A stretch of 64,000 bases of DNA, taken from the NCBI GenBank assembly GCA_018806915.1, contig JAGKQI010000104.1, positions 806,001-870,000 of the forward strand. The letters run 5' to 3'. This DNA is from Phytophthora colocasiae (lineage: Eukaryota > Oomycota > Peronosporomycetes > Peronosporales > Peronosporaceae). Made by a program: the position numbers and the translations under genes. The notes under the pieces were generated by a model. The model searched no databases. It was not told the origin of the DNA and saw only the letters and a program-made list of their open reading frames with translations. Positions 28,709 through 38,136 of the stretch are shown piece after piece (positions within the stretch are counted from its first letter, which is position 1; each line of letters starts with the position of its first letter).

Positions 28709-31700
28709 CTATCTTTTGCGACTAGCAGACTTGGACGGTGGCGCCAGGGACATCATATCATACCGATCGTCGACCATACTGTGCAACAGGATGTATCGTT
28801 CTCTTCCAACACTACGGGAGTTGGGCTCAGGAGTCAGCGACAGAACTTCCTCCATCGTGTACTTGAGCTGCTTCCGATACCGAGGATTGTTGGAGCATAC
28901 CGTGTCAATTCCATTGCGTCCTTCTTCCATCAGAGCTGACGACATTTCACGCACCAAAGCGAACGGAAGATCCACTGATAAAACCTTCATGGCCTCATCC
29001 CCACGAGACGAGAAGCTGGACGAGATCCACTTGGACACACGACGCTGAACCTTCTGCGTATCGAGCTGGTAGTTGCGGTAGTTCCTGTCCCTCGACTGGT
29101 ACTTAGCGTCCACCACTCGAACGTCGAAGATGGGCTGCAGCGTATTGTTATTCGACGACGAATTGCCGCCACCACCGCTGTTGTTGCTGTTCATATTGTC
29201 TCCGAAGTGGTTGTTTCCTCGGCCGCCACCCGTTGTCGTGTCCCCATGGGAGTGTTTGCCAACATTCGACAGCAACTCGCTGATGTATTCCGGCAAAGAC
29301 ACTACATTCGTCACCACATCAGCCTCAGAATGGCTCTTCACCGCTCGGATCTTCACTTGCTGCTTCTCCCGTATCATGTGCTTCTGTACGATCACCATCC
29401 AGTGCACATTCTGCTGGGCGCAGTAGTCCTCGAGGTCTTCCAAGTGTAATGGCTCCGGATGTAAGTACTCCGCACCAATGCCCTGCCCCCATAAGAGCAA
29501 CGCGATCTGCATGCGAAACAGCATCGTGTCGGACGCTTTACCAGCCGAGCAGATCAAGACCTTCCGACCGCCAGTGAGAACTTCCGAGACTGGTGATTTG
29601 AACTCCAACAGCGCAGGACTCATAGATCCAGCCAGGAGTGAGACGATCTTGTCAATGGCAAAGCGTACGCCCATGGCGGCTACTGCCGAGGCTTTGGCGT
29701 AGGCGGTAGTGAGTTTGAAGCGCGATACCAGTGCATCGTAACGCCCGCCCTCCGCGATAATAATCTGGTTATCCGTTGCTGCCACCAATAACGATGCAGA
29801 TTTGTCGCCATTGTTCCCTGCATACGTGGACTCTTCAAGCAAAATGGCCTGAAAGATGAAGCCTGACGTATATCGCTCTGGTCGTGGACTCAAGCCTAAG
29901 TCTAACCGTGTGCACACCGGACCTGATAGCTGGAGGAACTGCATGCCCTGTAACAATAGACGCAGGGAAGTGATGCCCTCGTTCACATCCTTCACAATGC
30001 GTCGTAGCTGTGCATCGCGCTTCTGAATCTGTTTTCGGTCAGCTGAGGATGAAGATCCAGAACCATTTTCCCCGTCGGATCCCACAGCTGAGCCTCGGTT
30101 TGCAAGTGCCCGATTCTTCGCAAAGAGCTTCTGCACTTCCAACTCAATCACGTCGAGTGATGTCAGGCAGTCCTCCGGCAAGAGAAAAAAAGGCTTCAGA
30201 GCGTCGATGGCACTTGCTGGAGCACCGTAGTGCTTCAATCGTTTCGCGACAAACTTCCAACGACCAGGTTTTAAACTTGGCGCCTGAGTGGATGATGGGC
30301 CAGCATGAACGTAGAACGAAACCTCATTCGAAAGCAGTCGCAGAACCTCCCGACGTGCACTGCTAGGGACGCGACACAAATCGAGGATGCCGCGCGTCAT
30401 TCGGGCGTCATTAAATCGCAAATAGTAGGATCCCAGACAGCTAGGTAACGCCTTGATCACGCCCGACACCACTTGCAGCCCCTCTAGTTCCAGGAAACGG
30501 AACGAGCCACCGTCATCCCAAATAATGTCAAAGTCAGACTCGGTGAACTCTCGTGGATGACCGCCACCGACACTTTTCCGGTACACACGATCGAATTGGA
30601 AGCATTTGAGCCGTGAAACGTTGTGCCGCGCCACAAAGCGAGCAAGCCTTTCCGTCAGATCAAATGGCAACGACACTGACACACCGTTGCCATCCAGCAT
30701 CATCGATGCGTTCGGGGGAGCGCTAAGCACGATGCCGTTAAAATTCTGCTCTGATAGGCGTGGCATAAGCAGTGGTGTCGACATTTCAACTGCTCCATGC
30801 CGCTCAAAGACTTTCTGTAGGATGTTCCTGACGTAGGTTTTAGTTCGCAACTGAACCTCATAACTGCGCATTTTCACCGACTCCAAATGATCGTACGTGT
30901 AGTCGACGTGGTTGAGTGGTTCCTGTGAGACAAGCGCGTCAATTAGCTGTCCGAAGAACTTTCCCTGCGGGTTTGCGAGAGTATCCAGAGCCTCACGAAG
31001 ATAGGATCCTTCCACCTCAATCTTTGGAGGCAGCAGGGGGCTTGCCAGCAGCTCTTTAGCATTCGGTCGCTTGGACGGATCACGCTCGCAAAGCCACAAC
31101 ACGATCTTCTTGACGTCGTCAGAGGCGTTGAATACTGCTGGAAGTTCATGTCTTTCTCTTAAACTGGTAAGTGCCTGAGCACGCTCCATCAGAGTGGTGA
31201 ATGGTGGTGACCACATCTCAAAGAACATAATTCCAAGCGAGAACAGATCCGCTTTCTGGTTGTATCGCTGGCCTTCGCGTTCCTGCTCGGGTGCTCGATA
31301 GAATGCTGTGCCAACTCCGGCGGTGATAGTCCCATCCCCCACATCCGCTGACATTGTGGTCATGAGATTGCTGTTCTGCACACTCGACCGACCAACGACT
31401 CGAGTGCTCTCCAAGTTTTCCAATTTCAGCCGCCCGTAGAGTTCGGCTGCTGATGAACCGGTCGACTCGGACAATATCGCGCCAGTCGCCGTTTCTCCAG
31501 GAGGGCTGGAGTCGTCATTGCTGCTGTCATCATCTAAGACTTTGGCAGGCCGAACAGCAAGACCAAAATCGCCTAGCTTTACGGTTCCTTCAGAGTCGAG
31601 AAATACGTTTGGCGGCTTGATGTCACGGTGGATAATTCCCTGACGGTGAATATACACCAACGCCTCTAGAATTTGGCGGAACATTGTCCAGATCTTGTCG

Positions 31701-33298
31701 GGGTCTTTCCACAGCGCTCCCTTGTCGATCACCTCCCTCAGAGCATTTCCCTCGCAGTACTCCATCTGAATATACAACTTCTCGAACTTCCTTTTTCTCT
31801 CGGGCGTTGGTTTTCGGTGAGGCAGTACTTTCTGGCCATACACATCGCCTTCCTCGTCACTTGAATCATCCATCTCTTCCATGGGAGCTTCTTCCAACGC
31901 CTCCCAGTCGAATCCATCCTCTGGATAGCTTTCGGACTCAAACTTGTGTGAGGAGAGCTGAAATGAGTGGCTATTGCTACGAAGGCTGCGGGGTTCGTGA
32001 CGAGAGGTCGACCAGAGCCCTGTACTGCTTCCCATTGCGCCTAACCAGTCATCTTCATCTTCGTCTGTAGACGTCATAGCCCCCAAACCATCGTCAACCC
32101 CAGACGAAAGACTCGCATCGCCATACAGATCTTCTTTCTCACTCGCCACTGCTCCACTCAGCTCACTTTCTTCATCACTGAAGTCGCTTTCCTCCAAACT
32201 GGAATCCTCTTCATCGTCACTTGACATTCCACTTTCGCCTTCGATCCAGGCCTGGAAGTATCGCACAATGTGTCGGTGCTGCATTCGCGAGATCGTCTTC
32301 ACTTCACGCAGAATCTTCTTTTTCATTGTTTTATCATCCGGATCCAGTTTGACCTTCTTCACAGCATAAAGCTGTCGATCCAGACGATTCCTTACCTTCA
32401 CCACTTCACCTCCTCCTCCACGCCCCAACAGTCCTAGCTCCTTGAAGTCTCCGTGATACCTCGAATGGTACCGTTCAGCAGCTGCAACCGCGTCCAGATC
32501 CGACGTATCTGAGTCCGAATCTGACGGACTCAACACACTCCCGTCTCTCTTGGAACTCGCCTCTGTTTGCCGTTCGTAAATACTAGACAGACTCTCTCGA
32601 CTCTCTCCTTCACTTCCACTCCCCGTATATTCTCCATCAATACTGGAGCGATGTCTCCTTCGTCTCCGTCTCGTCTTCTTTATCGTCTCTCTCTTTTTCC
32701 TTTCAGCGTCAATGAGCGCCAGGATCTCTTCGTTTTGGGCTCTCGCCTTCTCCTCCTGTTGCTGCATCAACGCGTCCTCCTCCATCTTCTCCTTCGTCTC
32801 CATATCTTGCTGACGAGTCATCATCTGGTCGAAGAATGACGACTGGTCCTTCAAATGATCCTGGATAAAATCCGTGGCGAACACCACAAGGTCGTAAGTC
32901 GACGCGTCTCCGACCTTTTCGAGCGCGAGCAACTCCATGCCGCGCTGTAGCTTCTGCGTCTCTGTATCTGACAGTCCGTGCTTGGCTTCCACTGTAATAT
33001 TGGGCGGCTGCTTGAGCGGATAAGCTCGGGAGAAGTCGAAATGCAGCAGAACCTCAGCTGTCGTAGCTGAACCTGGTGTGGCTTCACATACCAGTCGAAT
33101 GGCGAAGATGTAGCTGTATAGAGGCGTAGAGCTCTGCGTCACAAGGTCTTGGTCGAATATAGCTTGTAATACTTCCAGCTCTTGGGCCTGTAGCTCCCGT
33201 GCTTCAGCTAATGTTGCAGCATCATAGGTGGTTGGGGGATCGTGTGCTGCATGGGTGTCTGTAGACCGGAAATACGCAGATTTTGAGCGGAATTTCAT
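28709..33298 (-). CDS. GCN2: GCN2-type eIF2-alpha kinase
   Basis: This 1529-residue protein has the GCN2 domain order. An RWD domain comes first (about residues 30-150, ELQAQELEVLQAIFDQDLV). A charged helical linker follows, then the protein kinase: GLLGRGGGGEVV at about 290, VKKVKLD lysine, a large acidic insert in the N-lobe, IIHRDIKPPNV at about 553, LGDFGLA, YRAPEQE. Next comes the histidyl-tRNA-synthetase-like region (about 818-1200, with FQFDRVYRKSVGGGHPREF as motif 2). A C-terminal anticodon-binding-like part follows (RKVLICSAGKASD at about 1240), with Asn- and Gly-rich spacers. Uncharged tRNA sensed by the HisRS-like part activates the kinase to phosphorylate eIF2-alpha. I see no second, degenerate kinase domain before the active one, unlike fungal and animal GCN2. 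Single exon. Confidence 0.93.
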   Translation of the reverse strand: MKFRSKSAYFRSTDTHAAHDPPTTYDAATLAEARELQAQELEVLQAIFDQDLVTQSSTPLYSYIFAIRLVCEATPGSATTAEVLLHFDFSRAYPLKQPPNITVEAKHGLSDTETQKLQRGMELLALEKVGDASTYDLVVFATDFIQDHLKDQSSFFDQMMTRQQDMETKEKMEEDALMQQQEEKARAQNEEILALIDAERKKRETIKKTRRRRRRHRSSIDGEYTGSGSEGESRESLSSIYERQTEASSKRDGSVLSPSDSDSDTSDLDAVAAAERYHSRYHGDFKELGLLGRGGGGEVVKVRNRLDRQLYAVKKVKLDPDDKTMKKKILREVKTISRMQHRHIVRYFQAWIEGESGMSSDDEEDSSLEESDFSDEESELSGAVASEKEDLYGDASLSSGVDDGLGAMTSTDEDEDDWLGAMGSSTGLWSTSRHEPRSLRSNSHSFQLSSHKFESESYPEDGFDWEALEEAPMEEMDDSSDEEGDVYGQKVLPHRKPTPERKRKFEKLYIQMEYCEGNALREVIDKGALWKDPDKIWTMFRQILEALVYIHRQGIIHRDIKPPNVFLDSEGTVKLGDFGLAVRPAKVLDDDSSNDDSSPPGETATGAILSESTGSSAAELYGRLKLENLESTRVVGRSSVQNSNLMTTMSADVGDGTITAGVGTAFYRAPEQEREGQRYNQKADLFSLGIMFFEMWSPPFTTLMERAQALTSLRERHELPAVFNASDDVKKIVLWLCERDPSKRPNAKELLASPLLPPKIEVEGSYLREALDTLANPQGKFFGQLIDALVSQEPLNHVDYTYDHLESVKMRSYEVQLRTKTYVRNILQKVFERHGAVEMSTPLLMPRLSEQNFNGIVLSAPPNASMMLDGNGVSVSLPFDLTERLARFVARHNVSRLKCFQFDRVYRKSVGGGHPREFTESDFDIIWDDGGSFRFLELEGLQVVSGVIKALPSCLGSYYLRFNDARMTRGILDLCRVPSSARREVLRLLSNEVSFYVHAGPSSTQAPSLKPGRWKFVAKRLKHYGAPASAIDALKPFFLLPEDCLTSLDVIELEVQKLFAKNRALANRGSAVGSDGENGSGSSSSADRKQIQKRDAQLRRIVKDVNEGITSLRLLLQGMQFLQLSGPVCTRLDLGLSPRPERYTSGFIFQAILLEESTYAGNNGDKSASLLVAATDNQIIIAEGGRYDALVSRFKLTTAYAKASAVAAMGVRFAIDKIVSLLAGSMSPALLEFKSPVSEVLTGGRKVLICSAGKASDTMLFRMQIALLLWGQGIGAEYLHPEPLHLEDLEDYCAQQNVHWMVIVQKHMIREKQQVKIRAVKSHSEADVVTNVVSLPEYISELLSNVGKHSHGDTTTGGGRGNNHFGDNMNSNNSGGGGNSSSNNNTLQPIFDVRVVDAKYQSRDRNYRNYQLDTQKVQRRVSKWISSSFSSRGDEAMKVLSVDLPFALVREMSSALMEEGRNGIDTVCSNNPRYRKQLKYTMEEVLSLTPEPNSRSVGRERYILLHSMVDDRYDMMSLAPPSKSASRKR

Positions 33299-33774
33299 GT
33301 AGTTAGATAGAGGAGATGTATAGCTAGTATGTTACCTCTCTTCTTGCCCTTCTTACGGCCCATGGACGGCGTCCGAGCAGCGCCAAGTTGCACGACACGA
33401 CGGGGGCGAAGGACGCCAAGAGTATGTTAATGTACTGTACGATTGGTCGAATATGTACGTACATTTTCGTACTTAGTCTTTCTGTGCGTACAAGTGATGG
33501 AGGAGACGATCGCATACGTTGAGACCAAAGTATGTCTTCTTAACGGCTAAAAGCGGCGCTGGGAAGACGTTCTTCTCTAATAGATTGGATGGATACAAAG
33601 TACTGGAGCTGAATGAAGTGGTTAAGAAACTTGGAAGAGAGTTTGGGATGCAAGAACCGGAGGCATTTCAAGTGTACAAGAACTCTCTACCGGAGCCGTT
33701 CATGGCGGCATTCATCAAGAGAATCCACACATCCGCTGCAACTGTGATATTTTTTCAGATTTTACATACAGAGT

Positions 33775-33794
33775 TGTGATATGAAACTATCACA
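33775..33794. repeat. Inverted-arm site at the left end of the Crypton
   Basis: TGTGATA-TGAAAC-TATCACA: 7 bp arms, 6 bp spacer. This is the geometry of a tyrosine-recombinase core site. A weaker copy, TGTGAT-AGTCGACA-ATCACA, lies at 33877-33896. Confidence 0.6.
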
Positions 33795-33944
33795 CTTGAC
33801 TGAAGTGCGCTGCAATATGGATTTAGCAAACTTGGATTGAGTATAGTCTCGTAAAAGCTGGTAGATTTACGTCAAGTGTGATAGTCGACAATCACAGTGG
33901 CGGCGACCTTTGGCTGAGGAGTTTTTATTCACACATCAAAAACA

Positions 33945-35320
33945 ATGGCGCGCGGGAAAAAGCGACGTGTAAATGACTGCGTTGATGGAGCTGCAGTGGC
34001 TCAAGTTCTACAGCAGTCCAAGCGAACGAACACAAGTACCAAACGAACGTATCAGTTCAAGGTAAAGACGATTATCGCGTGGTTAGCTGAGCATCACCCC
34101 AGTGCCATTGATGTAGAACGCGAAACTTTGCAACTTCCATTGGCTAAAAGCATAGTGCTCGATTTTTTGGTTATATATGCAGTCCAGCAAACACATGCGA
34201 CCAGGATGGCATTCATGCCAATGATGCACCAAGTGTTCCACTGTCAGTATCGTGTGTGGGGATACCGGAGCGCTCTAGTCGATGTGTACCATTCTCCGCC
34301 TACTGAATCAGAGTTCTCTGGACACTGAGCTGCGTCGAATGCTGGAAGGCTACGAGAAAGTGATCAATCGTTTAAAGAGGCGTGGCTAATGAAGATTAAA
34401 GAAGGCAAACGTGATCTCAAAGTTCAGGATACGGTATCCTTGCATTAAAGCTGATGAAAGATGCACCAACGCGAAAAGGACAGTCTTGGTCTACAATTAT
34501 GTTTGGCTGGGGATATTTCGTGCTGATGTGGAATTTAATGAGTCGATCGAGTCCGTCGACGCAATAATGCTGCAGCATATTGACTGGTCAGAGGATTGCC
34601 TTATCGTGGAGGAACAGGGTCACAAAGGTGACCAAACTGGAGCTGAGAAGTTTGCGCAAGCATGTATATGCAAACCCTTATGAACCTTCACAGTGTCCAA
34701 TACTTGCGCTTGCTGTGCTTCTTTTTTCATGTCCAGAGCGTGGGCCCGGAGGCAAGCAGCAACTGTTTCTCGGTGGAGATAATAGAAATCGGTTTGGGCG
34801 AATTTTACGTCGGATAGTTCTCGCATTAAACGAGGATGAATTGGCGAGTCTCGGGTGCAATACCGAAGATATCGGCACTCACAGTTTGAGGAAAGGAAGT
34901 AGTTCTTATGCACTTGGGCAAGTAAATGGACCAACACCTGTCTCGGTCTACTTACGAATGGGGCAAAGTCTGGGGAAATTAAAAGATCGCTATATTCACT
35001 TTGGAGAGGGAGCTGATCAGCTGTGTGGGCGGATGATTGCCGGTTTACCCTTTAGTTCTGAGAGGTTTGCTGTGCTCCCGCCCCATTTTCCTAGCTCAAT
35101 AACCAGTCAAATGGATATTCAGTACTGGAATACGATAGTAAGTGGCTATTCGAACTATCCCCGTGGTATTCAATCTGCTTTCCCTTTCTTTCTGGCATCA
35201 ATTATCTACCATGAACAATTTCTTCGTGACACATTTACTGAGTTCCCCATCCAATTTTTAAGGCGCGGATATTTACAGCGAATGGACTACTACATCAGCA
35301 GCGCGGGATATCTATATTAG
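33945..35320 (+). pseudogene. Crypton tyrosine recombinase, frameshifted
   Basis: The first ORF (33945-34328, MARGKKRRVNDCVDG) is the N-terminal core-binding part. After a shift near 34315 the next frame gives ELRRMLEGYEKVINRLKRRG, and then RTVLVYNYVWLGIFRADVEF (about 34470). The catalytic half (34580-35320) has VYANPYEPSQCPILALAVLL, the HxxR motif in IGTHSLRKGSSSYA, and the nucleophile region KLKDRYIHFGEGADQLCGRM followed by GLPFSSERFAVLPPHF, all Crypton hallmarks. The first catalytic Arg is doubtful. At least three frame changes mean it is inactive. Confidence 0.8.
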
Positions 35321-35346
35321 CTATTGGTGTTTGCAGTAGCACCGGC

Positions 35347-36101
35347 ATGAAAGCAACTGGTATCCCCGCGCATCTTGCCATTGCAAAACAAGTTGACCAG
35401 TTACGGGATGAAATAAAGACGCTTCGTCACGAAATGATTGGTCTGAAGACTGATATGACTGGTTCACTACCCCAAAACGTCGCGTCATTGGTGGTCAGTG
35501 AATTACGACAAAACTTTGTAGTTAATGGCGTTGTTCCGGTATCGCTTCGGGATATCGACTCTAGAATTGATGAGTTGCGAGCTAATCTCGCAGCAGAATT
35601 TCGTCAGGTAGTGTGTGGAGTATATTCAAACGCTGAAAACCTCACTACACCATCTCCCTCAAACCCAACCTACATCCTGGAAAACGTGGAATTGGGGATG
35701 GTCTGCTGTACCATTCCGTGCCAATGAATTGGGAGTTTCCTGCTCGAACTAGTGTAAAGGCAATGTGGAATTTGTGGTTTCTTGGGGATAAACACACCGG
35801 TATTCGGCCCTATCGACTGCTCAGCAAGCAACATGATATCAAATCAGAGCACAAGATGCGGCATTCCCGCGTACAAAAGGTGATGCAGTATTTACAACAG
35901 CTTGCAGAGGAGAGTAGTTTGCTTAATGGTGCCGCCACAATATCGGACATGCAGCTCGATGCTGCTGATCAAGTGTTCAGCAACGCGTTTGCTATCTTGC
36001 TGTCAAAGGTATATACAACAGCACCACCCAAGCGTGCTGTTGAGCTGACCTGCGGAACGATCTACAATCGCTTACGTTGTTATCAAAATGCCTTAAGTTA
36101 A
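35347..36101 (+). pseudogene. Crypton C-terminal coiled-coil and GCR1_C-like DNA-binding domain
   Basis: Two overlapping ORFs (35347-35727 and 35718-36101) in different frames. The first is helical (AKQVDQLRDEIKTLRHEM). The second starts MPMNWEFPARTSVKAMWNLW and continues FLGDKHTGIRPYRLL, the W-x-x-W-G-D pattern of GCR1_C domains found at Crypton C-termini. In an intact element these would be one chain with the recombinase. Confidence 0.75.
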
Positions 36102-36155
36102 CGCAAACCTTTTAGAATTCAATATCCAATCAACATCAAGTATTTTCCAAGTATT

Positions 36156-36180
36156 TGTGTGATAAAATCACTATCACACA
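36156..36180. repeat. Inverted-arm site at the right end of the Crypton
   Basis: TGTGTGATA-AAATCAC-TATCACACA: 9 bp arms, 7 bp spacer, with the same arm sequence as the left-end site. Confidence 0.6.
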
Positions 36181-36547
36181 TGCAGTCATTATATACATTC
36201 TTCATGCAGAATAGTGGTAGTCCCATTGTTGTTGAGGGAGCTTTTGCTGATGCAGATTTAGTGAGGAGGGTTTTCGCAGGGTCGTATGCGGAATTCATGT
36301 TCGTGTATCTGTTCCCCGTGGATGTGGATCAGTATGTGATGAGAATGATGAGACGATTCAAGGAAGACAAAGAGAATAACACGCGCAGTTTGGCGATCTA
36401 ACTCCAGAGATTGAACAGGCAGCGTTTGACTCAGTCGAGATGAAGCAGTTTATGGAGCGAATGGCTCACTGGTCAATGGACAAGTCGGCTCAGCGCTACG
36501 CCTACTTTGAAAAGAGCGGCCTAGATATGGTTCGGGTAGATGTATAA

Positions 36548-36981
36548 AAGATTATCATCACGTATGTGTAAGGCTGACAAAGCTAACGCAGTACATGTCG
36601 TTGCTCAACGTATATGATATCCTTAGCTTCTCCGGACGAACCTACGTGTACACGCTTGTAAACCATTTTCTTTCGCCATCTAAGACAGCTCTATCCACTG
36701 GCACCTCACTCAACAAAGATGTCGAGTGACATGATCCGCATGTTTTCATTTCATTTGCTCTGGTCGCCACGAGTTTTCTCTCTGCTGCGTGTTTGTTTAT
36801 GAAGAAAGTTGAATCGTGATGAAAGCCGAAAACTGCATTAAGACCGTCACTCACATTAATGCGAGCTCTAGCAGTTTACGCAGCAATCAACCACTTCGCG
36901 CTCGCATCATCTCAATGTAGGTTGCCGGTCCCTGTGAAGCGTGATCGACCAGCGGACGCTCCTTTGACTCAGTCAGGAGGG
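36548..36981. other. Intergenic, no feature seen
   Basis: Downstream of the P-loop pseudogene; no recognisable coding content. Confidence 0.5.
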
Positions 36982-36997
36982 GCTCACTTCAGAATTT
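36982..36997 (+). promoter_or_regulatory. Oomycete Inr-like core promoter
   Basis: GCTCACTTCAGAATTT differs from the Inr consensus at only two positions or so and lies 57 bp upstream of the oxidoreductase ATG. Confidence 0.6.
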
Positions 36998-37053
36998 GCT
37001 GACTGCACACCAAGCAGCATTCCCCATCCCCCTTGCACTTGTACAGTATCAAC

Positions 37054-38091
37054 ATGGCCAAGATCCCCGTCGGTCTCGTCGGCTTCGGCACAGGCTCCAG
37101 CGTCTTCCACGCGCCGCTGCTCCTAAGCTCGGGCCAATTCGACCTCACGCATGTGCTGGAGCGCTCGACTAGCAAGAGTCAAGTGCTGTCGCCCGCCCCC
37201 AAGATCGTGCGCTCGATGGACGAGCTGCTGGCTACGGACGTGCAACTTGTGGTCATCTCCACACCCACGACGGTGCACTTCGAACAGGCCAAGCAGGCGA
37301 TGCAGGCGAAGCGCCACGTGGTCGTGGACAAGCCGCTGTGCGTCACCGAGCAGCAGGCTAAAGACCTGTGCGCCATCGCTAAGGAGAACGGCGTGCTCTT
37401 CTCTGTGTTCCACAACCGCCGCTTCGACAGTGACTTCCTCACAATGAGGAGTTTGATTGAGGACGGCACACTCGGACAAGTGCACAAGTTCGAGGCGCAC
37501 TACGACCGCTATCGCCCTACCATGAAGGGATACTGGAAGGAGAAGGCTGGCCTGTGCGGTGGTGTGCTGTACGACCTGGGCGCTCACGTGACGGACCAGG
37601 CTCTGCAGCTCTTTGGCGTACCAGACTCAGTCGTTTCCGACGTGCAGATCCAGCGAGAAGGGGCCGAGAACGACGACTTCTTCCGCTTGGAGTTCAAGTA
37701 CAAGGCGTTCCCTGAACGGGAGGTGATCTTGAGCGCCGGTATGCTCGTCAAGAACCCCGGCCCCAAGTACACAGTTGTGGGCACCAAGGGCACGTTCGAG
37801 AAGTACGGTGAAGACGGACAGGAGGACGCTCTACGTGCTGGCAAGCGTCCTGGTGATGAAGGTTGGGGGCAGGAACCGGAGAGCACGTATGGCAAGTTCA
37901 CGGACGCGGCTACAGGTGAGACCCGCGTCATCCCCAGCAAGCTCGGCTCGTACGAGGTGTACTACAAGAACATTGCGGCTGCTATCCGTGGCGAGGAGAA
38001 GCTACTGGTGGACCCGGAAGAAGTGATCCCGCAGATCCGTATCATCGAGGAGGCCAAGAAGACTGAGCGCGTGAATCGCATTACTGTGTAA
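37054..38091 (+). CDS. Gfo/Idh/MocA-family oxidoreductase
   Basis: This 345-residue NAD(P)-dependent dehydrogenase has a Rossmann N-domain (IPVGLVGFGTGSSVFHAPLL; the glycine loop reads GFGTGSS). The conserved DKPLCVTEQQAKDLC block, with the catalytic-region lysine in DKP, lies at about residue 95. NRRFDSDFLTMRSLI begins the C-terminal domain, with GGVLYDLGAHVTDQALQLFG, where D and H of the family's GxxxDxGxH motif are seen. It resembles the YdgJ/YhhX-like subgroup acting on sugars or polyols; the substrate is not evident. The ATG at 37054 is preferred over the in-frame ATG at 37033 because the Rossmann fold starts there and an Inr match lies upstream. Intronless, probably cytosolic. Confidence 0.92.
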   Translation: MAKIPVGLVGFGTGSSVFHAPLLLSSGQFDLTHVLERSTSKSQVLSPAPKIVRSMDELLATDVQLVVISTPTTVHFEQAKQAMQAKRHVVVDKPLCVTEQQAKDLCAIAKENGVLFSVFHNRRFDSDFLTMRSLIEDGTLGQVHKFEAHYDRYRPTMKGYWKEKAGLCGGVLYDLGAHVTDQALQLFGVPDSVVSDVQIQREGAENDDFFRLEFKYKAFPEREVILSAGMLVKNPGPKYTVVGTKGTFEKYGEDGQEDALRAGKRPGDEGWGQEPESTYGKFTDAATGETRVIPSKLGSYEVYYKNIAAAIRGEEKLLVDPEEVIPQIRIIEEAKKTERVNRITV

Positions 38092-38136
38092 GCTGTAGGG
38101 GACAAGTTTTGGGGTTTAACTCGTTCAATGCCAACT

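Larger units (their letters stand above)
33744..36185 (+). mobile_element. Crypton (tyrosine-recombinase transposon), degenerate
   Basis: About 2.4 kb inserted in the P-loop gene encodes a Crypton-type tyrosine recombinase and a GCR1_C-type DNA-binding domain. No terminal inverted repeat pair or target duplication is seen, as expected for Cryptons, so the ends are approximate. Both ends carry TGTGATA/TATCACA inverted arms around a 6-7 bp spacer (33775-33794 and 36156-36180). Confidence 0.75.
33519..36547 (+). pseudogene. P-loop NTPase-like gene broken by a Crypton insertion
   Basis: The 5' part encodes KYVFLTAKSGAGKTFFSNRL, a Walker A motif at the N-terminus like small kinases or ATPases, up to IHTSAAT near 33742. 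The 3' part resumes near 36211 (NSGSPIVVEGAFADADLVRR, then FVYLFPVDVDQYVMRMMRRF). The frame breaks at about 36400 and continues as TPEIEQAAFDSVEMKQF ... GLDMVRVDV, ending at 36547. The frame before the first codon shown has a stop at 33495 and no ATG between; the first codon is TTG where an ATG would be expected. A splice-like pair (GTGATA at 33743, CATGCAG ending 36210) would join the two halves in frame, so the Crypton may sit in an intron. Start loss plus frameshift make this a likely pseudogene. Its substrate is unknown. Confidence 0.7.
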
